Shown: positions 53,207-61,744 of the stretch, piece by piece
Layout: the number at the start of each line of letters is the position of its first letter
How positions within the stretch are numbered: the stretch's first letter is position 1
Assembly: GCA_050329935.1 (NCBI GenBank)
Contig: JBHJOI010000101.1
Location: 15,217-79,216 of the forward strand
Length of the DNA: 64,000 nucleotides
Direction: 5' to 3'
From: CAYSFW01 sp050329935
GTDB lineage: Bacteria; Pseudomonadota; Gammaproteobacteria; UWMA-0217
Position numbers and translations under genes: made by a program
The notes under the pieces: generated by a model
Told to the model about the DNA's origin: nothing
Databases searched by the model: none
What the model saw: only the letters and a program-made list of their open reading frames with translations

Positions 53207-54169
53207 TTATTGCGCTCCGCCGAGTGCGTCGAGGTAGCGCTCGGCATCGAGCGCGGCCATGCATCCGGTGCCGGCGGAAGTGATTGCCTGGCGGTAGATG
53301 TGGTCCATGACATCGCCGGCGGCGAACACGCCCGGGACACTGGTCGCGGTCGCATCGCCGTTGGCGCCGCCCTTGACGACGATATAGCCCTTTTCCATGG
53401 TGAGCTGTTCGAGGAACAGGTCGGTATTGGGACGATGACCGATCGCGATGAATACCCCGCTCAGGTCGATATCGCGGGTCTCACCGCTCTGAACCTGCTT
53501 GACGCGCATGCCGGTGACACCGCTTTTGTCGCCAAGGACTTCGTCGAGCACGTGATTCCAGTGAATCGTGACGTTGCCGTCGCGGGCGCGCTCGAACAGA
53601 TGGTCTTGCAGGATTTTCTCGCCGCGCAGGCTGTCGCGGCGATGCACCAGATGGACCTCGGCGGCGATGTTCGAGAGGTAGAGCGCTTCCTCGATGGCGG
53701 TGTTGCCGCCGCCAATCACCGCGACCTTTTGCCCGCGGTAGAAGAATCCATCGCAGGTCGCGCAGGCGGAAACGCCACGACCGCGAAATTTCTCCTCGGA
53801 TTCGATCCCGAGGTACATCGCGGAAGCGCCGGTGGCAATGATCAGCGCGTCACAGGTGTAAACGCCCGCGTCACCGGTCAGTTTAAACGGGCGTTCGCGG
53901 AGTTCCACCCGATTAATGTGGTCGAAGACGATCTCGGTCGCGAAGCGTTCGGCGTGCAGACGCATCCGCTCCATCAGGTCGGGTCCTTGTACCCCGGCGT
54001 TGTCGCCAGGCCAGTTGTCGACATCCGTGGTGGTCATGAGCTGGCCGCCTTGCTCCAGTCCAGTGATCAGCACCGGGCTGAGGTTGGCGCGGGCGGCATA
54101 CACCGCCGCGGTGTAGCCCGCCGGCCCTGAACCGAGAATCAGAAGCCGGCAGTGTTTGGAATCGCTCAT
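53207..54169 (-). CDS. trxB: Thioredoxin-disulfide reductase
   Basis: FAD- and NADPH-dependent reductase that regenerates thioredoxin. 320 residues from ATG 54169. It has FAD-loop ILGSGPAGYTAAVYAARANL, the redox pair CATC near 136-139 (GVSACATCDGFF), NADPH-loop VIGGGNTAIEEALYL and C-terminal GVFAAGDVMDHIYRQA. It is first of a trxB-acyltransferase-aat run and divergent from ald. Confidence 0.97.
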   Translation of the reverse strand: MSDSKHCRLLILGSGPAGYTAAVYAARANLSPVLITGLEQGGQLMTTTDVDNWPGDNAGVQGPDLMERMRLHAERFATEIVFDHINRVELRERPFKLTGDAGVYTCDALIIATGASAMYLGIESEEKFRGRGVSACATCDGFFYRGQKVAVIGGGNTAIEEALYLSNIAAEVHLVHRRDSLRGEKILQDHLFERARDGNVTIHWNHVLDEVLGDKSGVTGMRVKQVQSGETRDIDLSGVFIAIGHRPNTDLFLEQLTMEKGYIVVKGGANGDATATSVPGVFAAGDVMDHIYRQAITSAGTGCMAALDAERYLDALGGAQ

Positions 54170-54275
54170 GTATAATCCACTCCTGTTTGTCGCGGGAACC
54201 AGCCCGCCATTTTGAACCTCGCGCAATACTAAGCAAAGCCCATACACCGCTCAAGAACACTGGATACCCAAGCTC

Positions 54276-55367
54276 ATGCGCATCGGCCTTCCCCGCGAAA
54301 TCAAGCCACACGAACATCGCGTCGCCCTCACGCCGCTGGCCTGCGCCGAATTGGCGGCGCTCGGGCATCAAGTCTGGATCGAGGCAGGCGCGGGCGCCGG
54401 CAGCGGCTATGCGGATGCCGACTACCGCTTGTACGGCCTGGAAATCGCGCCGGATGCAGCCGCGCTGTATGCCACCAGCGACGTGATCGTCAAGGTCAAG
54501 GAGCCCATCGAGGGCGATCTCGCCTATCTGGAGCCGCGGCATTTGCTGTTCAGCTTTCTGCATTTGGCGCCAAACCGCGCGCTAGGCGAACGCCTGTGTC
54601 GGATCGGCCTGACCGCGTTTGCATACGAAACCCTGGAAGTGAAAGGCCGCACGCCGGTGCTGGCGCCGATGAGTCTGATCGCTGGCAAGCTCGCGGTGCA
54701 GATCGGGGCGACGTTGCTGCATCAGCCGCACGGCGGTAAAGGTCTGTTGCTCGGTGGGATCGATAACCTGGAGCGGGGCAAGGTGGTCGTGCTTGGCGCC
54801 GGTTCGGCTGGGGCGATGGCGTGCCAGACCGCGGCAGCGCTCGGCGCGCGCGTCACCGCGTTGGACATCGACCCGAAACGGCTCAAGGCGCTGGCGAAGT
54901 CCGTTTCCGGCATCGACGCGTTGGCGTCAACTCCGGAGCGCATCGCGGTCGAAGTCAAGACCGCCGATTTGCTGATCGGGGCGGTGATGCGGGCTGGACA
55001 CACCGCGCCGCACCTGGTGTCGCGCGCCGATGTCGCGGCGATGCAAGCCGGCGGCGCGATCGTCGACATCGCGATCGACCAGGGCGGCTGTATCGCGACC
55101 GCGCATGCGACCAGTTACGATGCGCCGACCTATGTCGAGGAAGGCGTGGTCCACTTCTGCGTCACCAACATGCCTGGCGCCGTGCCGCGCACGGCCTCGC
55201 AGGCGTTGTCCGCAGCGATCATGCCGCATTTGAAACGGTTCCTGCACGGGCGCTGGCAGGCGGACAAAGCGTTGCTCAGCGCGCTCAATGTCGCGGCGGG
55301 CGAGTACCGACATCCGGCACTGATCGAGGAATTCGGCGCCTTCGAACACGTGGACGCGGTTCGGTAG
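54276..55367 (+). CDS. ald: Alanine dehydrogenase
   Basis: NAD-dependent oxidative deamination of L-alanine to pyruvate, reversible. 363 residues. The N-terminal MRIGLPREIKPHEHRVALTP and IVKVKEPIEGDLAYL (catalytic Lys region), HLAPNRALGERLCRIGLTAF and the NAD-loop VVLGAGSAGAMACQTAAALG are typical. DIAIDQGGCIATAHATSYD gives the conserved Asp. Cytoplasmic hexamer in the family. Stands alone between trxB and ftsK. Confidence 0.95.
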   Translation: MRIGLPREIKPHEHRVALTPLACAELAALGHQVWIEAGAGAGSGYADADYRLYGLEIAPDAAALYATSDVIVKVKEPIEGDLAYLEPRHLLFSFLHLAPNRALGERLCRIGLTAFAYETLEVKGRTPVLAPMSLIAGKLAVQIGATLLHQPHGGKGLLLGGIDNLERGKVVVLGAGSAGAMACQTAAALGARVTALDIDPKRLKALAKSVSGIDALASTPERIAVEVKTADLLIGAVMRAGHTAPHLVSRADVAAMQAGGAIVDIAIDQGGCIATAHATSYDAPTYVEEGVVHFCVTNMPGAVPRTASQALSAAIMPHLKRFLHGRWQADKALLSALNVAAGEYRHPALIEEFGAFEHVDAVR

Positions 55368-55441
55368 GTTCGTGTTAGTCGACGGTATAGGTTATGCTAA
55401 TCAATGAATTGCAATTGCAACTTGGATATTTACGTTAAGCC

Positions 55442-57739
55442 TTGAAACAAGCGGTCAAGAAATCCGAAGCACCCACGCCATTGAGTGTCCACCTGGGGCG
55501 CGGTGCGCGCGAGGCATTGCTGATCGTGTTGGTCGCGATCGGCGTGTTCATGATGCTGGCGCTGGGTACCTACTCGATCAATGATCCCGGCTGGTTCTCG
55601 ACCGGCTTTGAAAAGCACGTCCAGAATCTCGGTGGCGTGGCTGGCGCGTGGTTCGGCGATATTCTGTTTTACCTGTTCGGTTACCTGGCGTTTCTTGCAC
55701 CGGTATTCGTGATCCACAGTGGTTGGTTGCTGTACCGCGGCGATCGCGATACCCGCCAACTCGACCTCAACGTGCTCGGCTGGCGTGCGCTGGGTTTCTT
55801 GATCACGCTGTTTTCCGGGTGTGGCCTTGCGTACCTGCACTTCAGTGGTGCGGCGTTGCCGCAGAGCGCAGGCGGGCTGTTTGGCGAGATGGTGGGGGGC
55901 GGCCTCGCGAACTCGTTCAACCTGGTTGGCGCGACATTGCTGCTGCTCGCGGCGTTTTTCAGTGGCGTGACCGTATTCACGGGCCTGTCCTGGATCGCGG
56001 TGGTCGACAAGACCGGTGCGATTACCCTCGATATTACCTCCAAGGCGTGGACCTGGTTCGTGCAAATGCGCCAACGCCAGGCGGTCGAGGAGGTGCGGGA
56101 ACAGCGCCTCGCGGCGCTGGAACCCGAACTCAAACGTAACAAGGAACGCAAGCGACCCCGGATCGAGCCACCGCCGAAAAAGGTCGAGCCGAGTGCACGA
56201 CCGGACCGCGAAAAGCAAATGCCGCTATTCAAGGCCCCGGCCGAGGGGCCGCTGCCGACGATCGATCTGCTCGATGCACCGCGTCCGCGCAGCGGCGGCT
56301 ATTCCGCTGCGGCGCTGGAGGCGATTTCGCGTCAGGTGGAGCTCAAGCTGCGCGACTTCGGCGTCGAAGCCGAAGTCGAATCGGTGCACCCGGGTCCGGT
56401 GGTCACGCGTTTCGAACTGATGCTTGCTCCGGGGGTCAAGGTCAGCAAGATTTCCGGGCTGGCGAAGGATCTGGCGCGGGCATTGTCGGTCGTGAGCGTG
56501 CGGGTGGTCGAGGTCATTCCGGGGCGGCCGACGATCGGATTGGAGATTCCGAACGAACAGCGTGAAGTGGTGACCTTGAGCGAGATCGTCGCGTCCAAGG
56601 TCTACGATTCATCGCATTCGGCGTTGACGCTGGCGCTGGGCAAGAACGTCGGCGGCGAGCCAATGATCGCCGATCTGGCACGGATGCCGCATTTGCTGGT
56701 TGCCGGCACGACCGGGTCGGGCAAATCGGTCGCGGTCAACGCGATGCTGCTCAGCGTGTTGTTCAAGGCGACACCGAACGAGGTGCGGTTGATTCTGATC
56801 GACCCGAAGATGCTGGAGTTGAATGTCTACGAGGGCATCCCGCATCTGTTGACGCCGGTGGTTACCGACATGAAGGACGCCGCCAACGCGCTCAGGTGGG
56901 CGGTTGCGGAGATGGAGCGGCGCTACAAGCTGATGTCCGCGCTCGGCGTGCGTAATCTGGCCGGCTTCAATCGCAAGATCACCGACGCGAAGGAACGCGG
57001 CGAGGCGGTCAACGATCCGCTGTGGCGGCCAACGGGGCTGGTCGAGGACGAGCTCGCGCCGGCACTGGAGGAGCTCCCGCAGATCGTGATCATCGTCGAC
57101 GAATTCGCCGACATGATCATGATGGTCGGCAAGAAGGTCGAGGAACTGATCGTGCGGCTCGCGCAAAAGGCGCGCGCGGCCGGACTGCATCTGGTGCTGG
57201 CGACGCAGCGGCCGTCGGTCGATGTCATTACCGGACTGATCAAGGCCAACGTGCCGTCCCGGGTTGCGTTTCAGGTGTCGTCGAAAATCGACTCGCGCAC
57301 GATTCTGGATCAGTCCGGCGCCGAGCAACTGCTCGGTCACGGTGACATGTTGTTCATGCCGGTCGGCACGACCGTACCGACGCGGATTCACGGTGCGTTC
57401 GTCGGCGATCACGAAGTCCATCAGGTGGTGGCATTCTTGCGCGAGCAGGGCGAACCCAACTATCTGCTCGAGGTCATCGCCGACAGCGAGGAAATTGAAA
57501 ACGATGGCAACGGCGCGGGTGGCGGTAGCGATATCGAATCCGACCCATTGTATGATCAAGCCGTTGCGATTGTAACCGAATCCGGCAAGGCTTCGATTTC
57601 GTACGTTCAGCGCCGGCTCAAGGTTGGCTATAACCGGGCCGCGCGGATGATCGAGCAGATGGAGGCCTCCGGCGTGGTCAGCGCGGTGCAATCAAACGGT
57701 ATTCGCGAGGTGTTGGCGCCGCCGCCGCCCGAGCGCTGA
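55442..57739 (+). CDS. ftsK: DNA translocase FtsK
   Basis: Septal DNA pump that sorts chromosome ends and triggers XerCD recombination at dif. 765 residues, starting at TTG 55442 because an in-frame TAA lies two codons before and no ATG precedes the first membrane helix. Four N-terminal membrane helices, a short linker (about 190-280), a RecA-like motor with GTTGSGKS near 421-430, and the gamma winged-helix domain (SYVQRRLKVGYNRAARMIEQ). The linker is much shorter than in E. coli. Confidence 0.94.
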   Translation: MKQAVKKSEAPTPLSVHLGRGAREALLIVLVAIGVFMMLALGTYSINDPGWFSTGFEKHVQNLGGVAGAWFGDILFYLFGYLAFLAPVFVIHSGWLLYRGDRDTRQLDLNVLGWRALGFLITLFSGCGLAYLHFSGAALPQSAGGLFGEMVGGGLANSFNLVGATLLLLAAFFSGVTVFTGLSWIAVVDKTGAITLDITSKAWTWFVQMRQRQAVEEVREQRLAALEPELKRNKERKRPRIEPPPKKVEPSARPDREKQMPLFKAPAEGPLPTIDLLDAPRPRSGGYSAAALEAISRQVELKLRDFGVEAEVESVHPGPVVTRFELMLAPGVKVSKISGLAKDLARALSVVSVRVVEVIPGRPTIGLEIPNEQREVVTLSEIVASKVYDSSHSALTLALGKNVGGEPMIADLARMPHLLVAGTTGSGKSVAVNAMLLSVLFKATPNEVRLILIDPKMLELNVYEGIPHLLTPVVTDMKDAANALRWAVAEMERRYKLMSALGVRNLAGFNRKITDAKERGEAVNDPLWRPTGLVEDELAPALEELPQIVIIVDEFADMIMMVGKKVEELIVRLAQKARAAGLHLVLATQRPSVDVITGLIKANVPSRVAFQVSSKIDSRTILDQSGAEQLLGHGDMLFMPVGTTVPTRIHGAFVGDHEVHQVVAFLREQGEPNYLLEVIADSEEIENDGNGAGGGSDIESDPLYDQAVAIVTESGKASISYVQRRLKVGYNRAARMIEQMEASGVVSAVQSNGIREVLAPPPPER

Positions 57740-57769
57740 TTATAATGCTCCAAATAGTACCCCAGCCCC

Positions 57770-57775
57770 AGGAGG
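57770..57775 (+). promoter_or_regulatory. Ribosome-binding site setting the lolA start
   Basis: AGGAGG with a 5-base spacer to GTG 57781. It rules out the ATG at 57745 and places the signal peptide correctly. Confidence 0.85.
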
Positions 57776-57780
57776 CGATC

Positions 57781-58416
57781 GTGCGATTTTCGAAATTTTT
57801 GGGTGCCGCGTGCGTGGCGATGTCGCTCGCGTTCGCGGTCCACGCCCAGGATGATTCCGGTGTTGAGCGTTTGAACAGATATCTTTCCGAAATAAAGAGC
57901 CTGGAAGCGCTGTTCACGCAGGAAGTCATCTCCGAAAAAGGCGAGATCCTGCAAACCGCGACCGGACGCCTGCAATTGGCACAACCCGGAAAGTTTCACT
58001 GGGAATACGTGCTGCCAGCCCCGCAACAGATCATCTCCGACGGCAAGACCGTGTGGTTCTACGATACCCAGCTGAGCCAAGTCACGGTCAAGAAGCTCGA
58101 CGACGCGATCGGCAATACGCCAGCGGCGATCCTCACCCAGGGACAACAAATCGGCGCCCACTTCGAAGTGCACGAGCGCCCCGAGCGTGAAGGCCTCAAA
58201 TGGGTCGAGCTACTGCCGAAGAAGAGCGATACCGATTTTCGGCGGGTACTGATCGGCCTCGATGACGAGAACGTGCAAGGCATGGATCTCTATGATCAGT
58301 TCGGTCAGATCACGGTGATCCGGTTCATGGATACGGTCAATAACCCCGAGCTGCCGAACTCGAACTTCAACTTCACGCCGCCGCCCGGCGTCGATGTCGT
58401 TGGCTCACCGTTCTGA
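57781..58416 (+). CDS. lolA: Outer-membrane lipoprotein carrier protein LolA
   Basis: Periplasmic chaperone that carries lipoproteins from the Lol ABC exporter to LolB. 211 residues from GTG 57781, with a signal peptide ending AVHA-QDD. The mature part shows YLSEIKSLEALFTQEVI, GRLQLAQPGKFHWEYVLPAP and QTIVSDGKTVWFYD-type (QQIISDGKTVWFYDTQLSQV). The ftsK-lolA-rarA order is conserved. It complements lolC/lolD elsewhere in the window. Confidence 0.95.
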   Translation: MRFSKFLGAACVAMSLAFAVHAQDDSGVERLNRYLSEIKSLEALFTQEVISEKGEILQTATGRLQLAQPGKFHWEYVLPAPQQIISDGKTVWFYDTQLSQVTVKKLDDAIGNTPAAILTQGQQIGAHFEVHERPEREGLKWVELLPKKSDTDFRRVLIGLDDENVQGMDLYDQFGQITVIRFMDTVNNPELPNSNFNFTPPPGVDVVGSPF

Positions 58417-59746
58417 CTCACCCGCCACGGTCAATCCGGTCCGGCCACTGGCGGATCGGGTGCGTCCGCAGAAAATCGAGGATATCTCCGGACAGGGGCA
58501 TCTACTGGCGCCGGGCCGGCCACTGCATGAGGCGCTGAAGCAGGGGCATCTGCATTCGATGGTGTTCTGGGGGCCGCCGGGATGCGGCAAGACAACCCTC
58601 GCGCAATTGCTGGCGGATCTCGGCCATGCGCATTTCGAGCAACTTTCCGCGGTGCTGGCGGGGGTCAAGGAGATTCGCGCCGTCGTCGAGGCCGCGCGGC
58701 AGCGCTTGCGGGACAGCGGGGCACCGACGCTGCTCTTCGTCGACGAGGTTCATCGTTTCAACAAGGCGCAACAGGACGCGTTTCTGCCACACATCGAGGA
58801 CGGTTCGATCGTGTTCGTCGGCGCGACGACCGAAAACCCGTCGTTCGAGCTGAATAACGCGCTCCTGTCGCGCGTTCGAACCTATGTCCTCAAACCGTTG
58901 TCGCGCGAGGCGTTGAAGCAGCTCGTCCTGAGTGCGTTGAGCGATCCGCGCGCGGGGTTTACTCAATCAGTGCGCCTGGGTGAGGACGCACTCGACGCCT
59001 TGGTCGAGTTCGCCGATGGCGATGCGCGGCGAGCACTCAATTTGCTCGAGTTGGCGGTCGACCTCGGTGAAGCCGGGGCCGACGCGGTAGAGGTGACGCT
59101 GGCTACCGTCGCGAGTCTCGCGGGCGAACGGATGCGTCGGTTCGACAATGGCGGCGAGGCTTTTTACGATCAGATCTCCGCGATGCACAAATCGGTGCGC
59201 GGCAGCAGTCCTGATGGCGCGTTGTATTGGCTGTGCCGGATGCTGGACGGCGGCGCCGATCCGCGTTACCTGGCACGGCGCGTCATACGCATGGCGTGCG
59301 AGGATATCGGCAATGCCGATCCGCGCGCGTTACGCCTCGCGTTGGATGCGGCCGAAGTGTATGAGCGCCTGGGCAGCCCGGAAGGCGAGCTGGCCCTCGC
59401 GCAGGCGGTGATCTATCTGGCCTGTGCCGCCAAGAGCAACGCGGTCTACACGGCTTACAACGCCGCTCGCGAGCGGGTCGCGCACAGTGGTAGTCTCGAA
59501 GTGCCGGTGCACCTGCGCAACGCGCCCACGCGGTTGATGCGCGAACTCGGGTACGGCAAGGCCTATCGCTATGCTCACGACGAACCCGACGCGTATGCCG
59601 CCGGCGAACGGTATCTGCCCGACGCATTCGGCGATGTCGTTTTCTACCACCCGGTCGGTCGCGGTCTGGAAACGCGGATTCGCGACAAGCTCGCCGAGCT
59701 CAAGGCGCGCGACGTCGCCGCGCGGCGGGCGCGCGAACCGGACTAG
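58394..59746 (+). CDS. rarA: Replication-associated recombination protein A (MgsA/RarA)
   Basis: AAA+ ATPase acting at stalled replication forks. 450 residues, ATG 58394 overlapping lolA by 23 bases. N-terminal LADRVRPQKIEDISGQGHLL, Walker A GPPGCGKTT (about 58-66), TLLFVDEVHRFNKAQQDAFL and the C-terminal tetramerisation part with SVRGSSPDGALYWLCRMLDG. High similarity to family signatures throughout. Confidence 0.95.
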   Translation: MSLAHRSDSPATVNPVRPLADRVRPQKIEDISGQGHLLAPGRPLHEALKQGHLHSMVFWGPPGCGKTTLAQLLADLGHAHFEQLSAVLAGVKEIRAVVEAARQRLRDSGAPTLLFVDEVHRFNKAQQDAFLPHIEDGSIVFVGATTENPSFELNNALLSRVRTYVLKPLSREALKQLVLSALSDPRAGFTQSVRLGEDALDALVEFADGDARRALNLLELAVDLGEAGADAVEVTLATVASLAGERMRRFDNGGEAFYDQISAMHKSVRGSSPDGALYWLCRMLDGGADPRYLARRVIRMACEDIGNADPRALRLALDAAEVYERLGSPEGELALAQAVIYLACAAKSNAVYTAYNAARERVAHSGSLEVPVHLRNAPTRLMRELGYGKAYRYAHDEPDAYAAGERYLPDAFGDVVFYHPVGRGLETRIRDKLAELKARDVAARRAREPD

Positions 59747-59827
59747 CGCCGCCGTCGCGCACTTCTGACACCGGGTCCGTTTTGTTAGTATCGTCGCCCC
59801 TTACCCTTGCTTGAGACGAGTGTCCGC

Positions 59828-61231
59828 ATGACCGTCCGCACCCGCTTTGCTCCGAGTCCGACCGGATACCTCCACATTGGCGGCGCGCGGACCGCGTTGT
59901 TCTCCTGGCTCTACGCGCGCAGGCACGGGGGCACATTTATCTTGCGGATCGAGGACACCGATCGCGAGCGTTCCACCGAAGCATCCGTCCAGGCGATTTT
60001 CGATGGCATGCGTTGGCTCGGGCTCGACCACGACGAGGGGCCGTTTTTTCAAACCCGGCGCATGGACCGTTACACCGAGATCCTGCAACGCTTGCTCGAG
60101 CAGGGCGATGCCTATCACTGCTATTGCTCAAAAGAGGCACTCGAGCACATGCGCGCCGACCAGGTCGAGCGCAAGGAAAAGCCACGTTACGACGGACGTT
60201 GCCGGCACCGCACCGCGCCGCCGCCTGAGGGCGTCGCGCCGGTGATCCGGTTTCGCAACCCGTTGGACGGGGAGGTCGTGATCGACGATATGGTCAAGGG
60301 CCGGGTGGTCATCCGCAACGACGAACTCGATGACTTGATCATTGCCCGTGGCGACGGTACGCCGACCTACAACTTCACGGTCGTCGTCGACGACTTCGAC
60401 ATGGGTATCACCCATGTGATTCGCGGCGACGATCACCTCAACAACACCCCGCGCCAGATCAACATCCTGAATGCCCTCGGCGCGACGCTACCGCGCTATG
60501 CGCACGTGCCGATGATTCTCGGCGAGGATGGCGCGCGCCTGTCAAAACGGCACGGGGCCGTCAGCGTGATGCAATACGCCGAGGACGGCTATCTGCCCGA
60601 AGCGTTGCTGAACTACCTGGTCCGTCTCGGGTGGTCGCATGGGGACCAGGAATTGTTTACCCGCGAGGAGATGATTCAGTTGTTCGACCTCGACGGCGTG
60701 AACAAGGCGGCCTCGATGTTCAATCCGAAAAAGCTGCTGTGGATCAACGAACAGTATCTCAAGGCGCATGACCCGGTCAGCGGTGGGGCGCTGCTCGCGG
60801 AGCGTCTGTCGACACAGGGGATCGATACCGCGCAAGGACCGGATCCCGTCGCGGTCTACACAGCGCTCAAGGAGCGCGCCAAGACACTGCTGGCGATGGC
60901 TGAGAGCGCACATTATTTTTACGCCGATCCGGAGCGCTACGACGCGACCGCGGCGGCCAAGCAATTCATCCCGGCGACCGCGGCGATGTTCGAACGACTA
61001 CGAACCGCGCTGGAGGCATGCGACGACTGGACCGCCGTGACGCTGCATCACCTGATCGCCGAATTCGCGCAGGCGCAAGGACTCAAAATGGGGCAGGTCG
61101 GAATGCCGTTGCGGGTCGCGTTATCCGGCGCGGGCGACACCCCCGATATCGGCGTCACGCTCGGTCTGATCGGCAAGGATGCGACACTGCGGCGCATCGA
61201 TCGTGCCGTTCGATTCATTCAATCGCGTTAG
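59828..61231 (+). CDS. gltX: Glutamyl-tRNA synthetase
   Basis: Charges tRNA-Glu with glutamate. 467 residues from ATG 59828 (MTVRTRFAPSPTGYLHIGGA). The class I signature PSPTGYLHIG and the KMSKS-equivalent ARLSKRHGAV are present, with catalytic-core FRNPLDGEVVIDDMVKGRVV and the helical anticodon-binding C-terminus. The zinc-type segment YHCYCSKEALEHMRAD keeps two Cys. Monocistronic by position, ending at a hairpin. Confidence 0.97.
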   Translation: MTVRTRFAPSPTGYLHIGGARTALFSWLYARRHGGTFILRIEDTDRERSTEASVQAIFDGMRWLGLDHDEGPFFQTRRMDRYTEILQRLLEQGDAYHCYCSKEALEHMRADQVERKEKPRYDGRCRHRTAPPPEGVAPVIRFRNPLDGEVVIDDMVKGRVVIRNDELDDLIIARGDGTPTYNFTVVVDDFDMGITHVIRGDDHLNNTPRQINILNALGATLPRYAHVPMILGEDGARLSKRHGAVSVMQYAEDGYLPEALLNYLVRLGWSHGDQELFTREEMIQLFDLDGVNKAASMFNPKKLLWINEQYLKAHDPVSGGALLAERLSTQGIDTAQGPDPVAVYTALKERAKTLLAMAESAHYFYADPERYDATAAAKQFIPATAAMFERLRTALEACDDWTAVTLHHLIAEFAQAQGLKMGQVGMPLRVALSGAGDTPDIGVTLGLIGKDATLRRIDRAVRFIQSR

Positions 61232-61247
61232 CGTACAAGCAGTCGGA

Positions 61248-61271
61248 GCCGACGCGACGGTTCGCGTCGGC
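61248..61271. terminator. Hairpin between convergent gltX and feoA
   Basis: GCCGACGCG (61248-61256) and CGCGTCGGC (61263-61271) form a perfect 9-bp stem with a 6-base loop. No T-run, but positioned to end both transcripts. Confidence 0.55.
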
Positions 61272-61299
61272 GATTGAGGTTCACGCGACGCCGTAGCAA

Positions 61300-61524
61300 T
61301 CAGGCACCTTTATCGACCAGCACTTGCGCGGCGATTCGATGATCCAGCGCCAGCTCGGTGTGGTCGATACGAATGATCGTCACGGGGCGTTGCTGCAGGA
61401 CATTGACCTTGCCGCCCGCCTCCAGGCCGTAGGCGCGCAGGTGCTGCTGGTGACGTTTCGACAAGGTATCGGAAAATCCCCAAACCGTGACCTGTTGACC
61501 GGGAATCGTTTCTTTCAGGGTCAT
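61300..61524 (-). CDS. feoA: Ferrous iron transport protein A
   Basis: Small cytoplasmic SH3-like accessory protein of the FeoB iron importer. 74 residues from ATG 61524 (MTLKETIPGQQVTVWGFSDT). The family core reads KRHQQHLRAYGLEAGGKVNV and TIIRIDHTELALDHRIAAQV. The start overlaps the stop of the Cys-rich gene by 4 bases. Last gene of the feo operon here, an inverted order relative to feoAB. Confidence 0.88.
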   Translation of the reverse strand: MTLKETIPGQQVTVWGFSDTLSKRHQQHLRAYGLEAGGKVNVLQQRPVTIIRIDHTELALDHRIAAQVLVDKGA

Positions 61525-61742
61525 AATTTGGCTCCAGCAAAATGTTCGACAAGCTTCATCCAGCCACGCGCGAGTACCGACTGTGTGGGGTCGACCAACG
61601 CATGACCACAGCGCGCGCAGCGCAGTTGGCCGCAACCGGCACCGCAGCCGCCGCAGGTATCACCTTTGGTGTTGCAGCCAGAGTCCCGCGGCGTTGCCGA
61701 CTGAACGTGTCCGCACATTGGGCAGGTAAGTGGTTTGATCAT
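61521..61742 (-). CDS. Eight-cysteine mini-protein between feoB and feoA
   Basis: 73 residues from ATG 61742. Eight Cys in CxxC (7, 10), a lone Cys23, CGGCGAGC (30, 33, 37) and CARC (42, 45), with a short hydrophobic tail WMKLVEHFAGAKL. This suggests a double zinc ribbon or iron/Fe-S site. It occupies the place of FeoC but is not the winged-helix FeoC. Coupled to feoA by a 4-base overlap and starting 3 bases before the feoB stop boundary. Confidence 0.78.
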   Translation of the reverse strand: MIKPLTCPMCGHVQSATPRDSGCNTKGDTCGGCGAGCGQLRCARCGHALVDPTQSVLARGWMKLVEHFAGAKL

Positions 61743-61744
61743 TT

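Noticed and set aside
52061..54130. 689-codon plus-strand open frame
   Set aside because: It lies antisense to trxB and the acyltransferase gene, both well supported. Long antisense frames are expected in GC-rich codon patterns, and it has no family motifs.
55430..56218. 262-codon minus-strand open frame
   Set aside because: Antisense shadow of the ftsK N-terminal half.
56609..57691. 360-codon minus-strand open frame in ftsK
   Set aside because: Antisense shadow of the FtsK motor domain, rich in His, Arg and Gln, with no recognisable fold.
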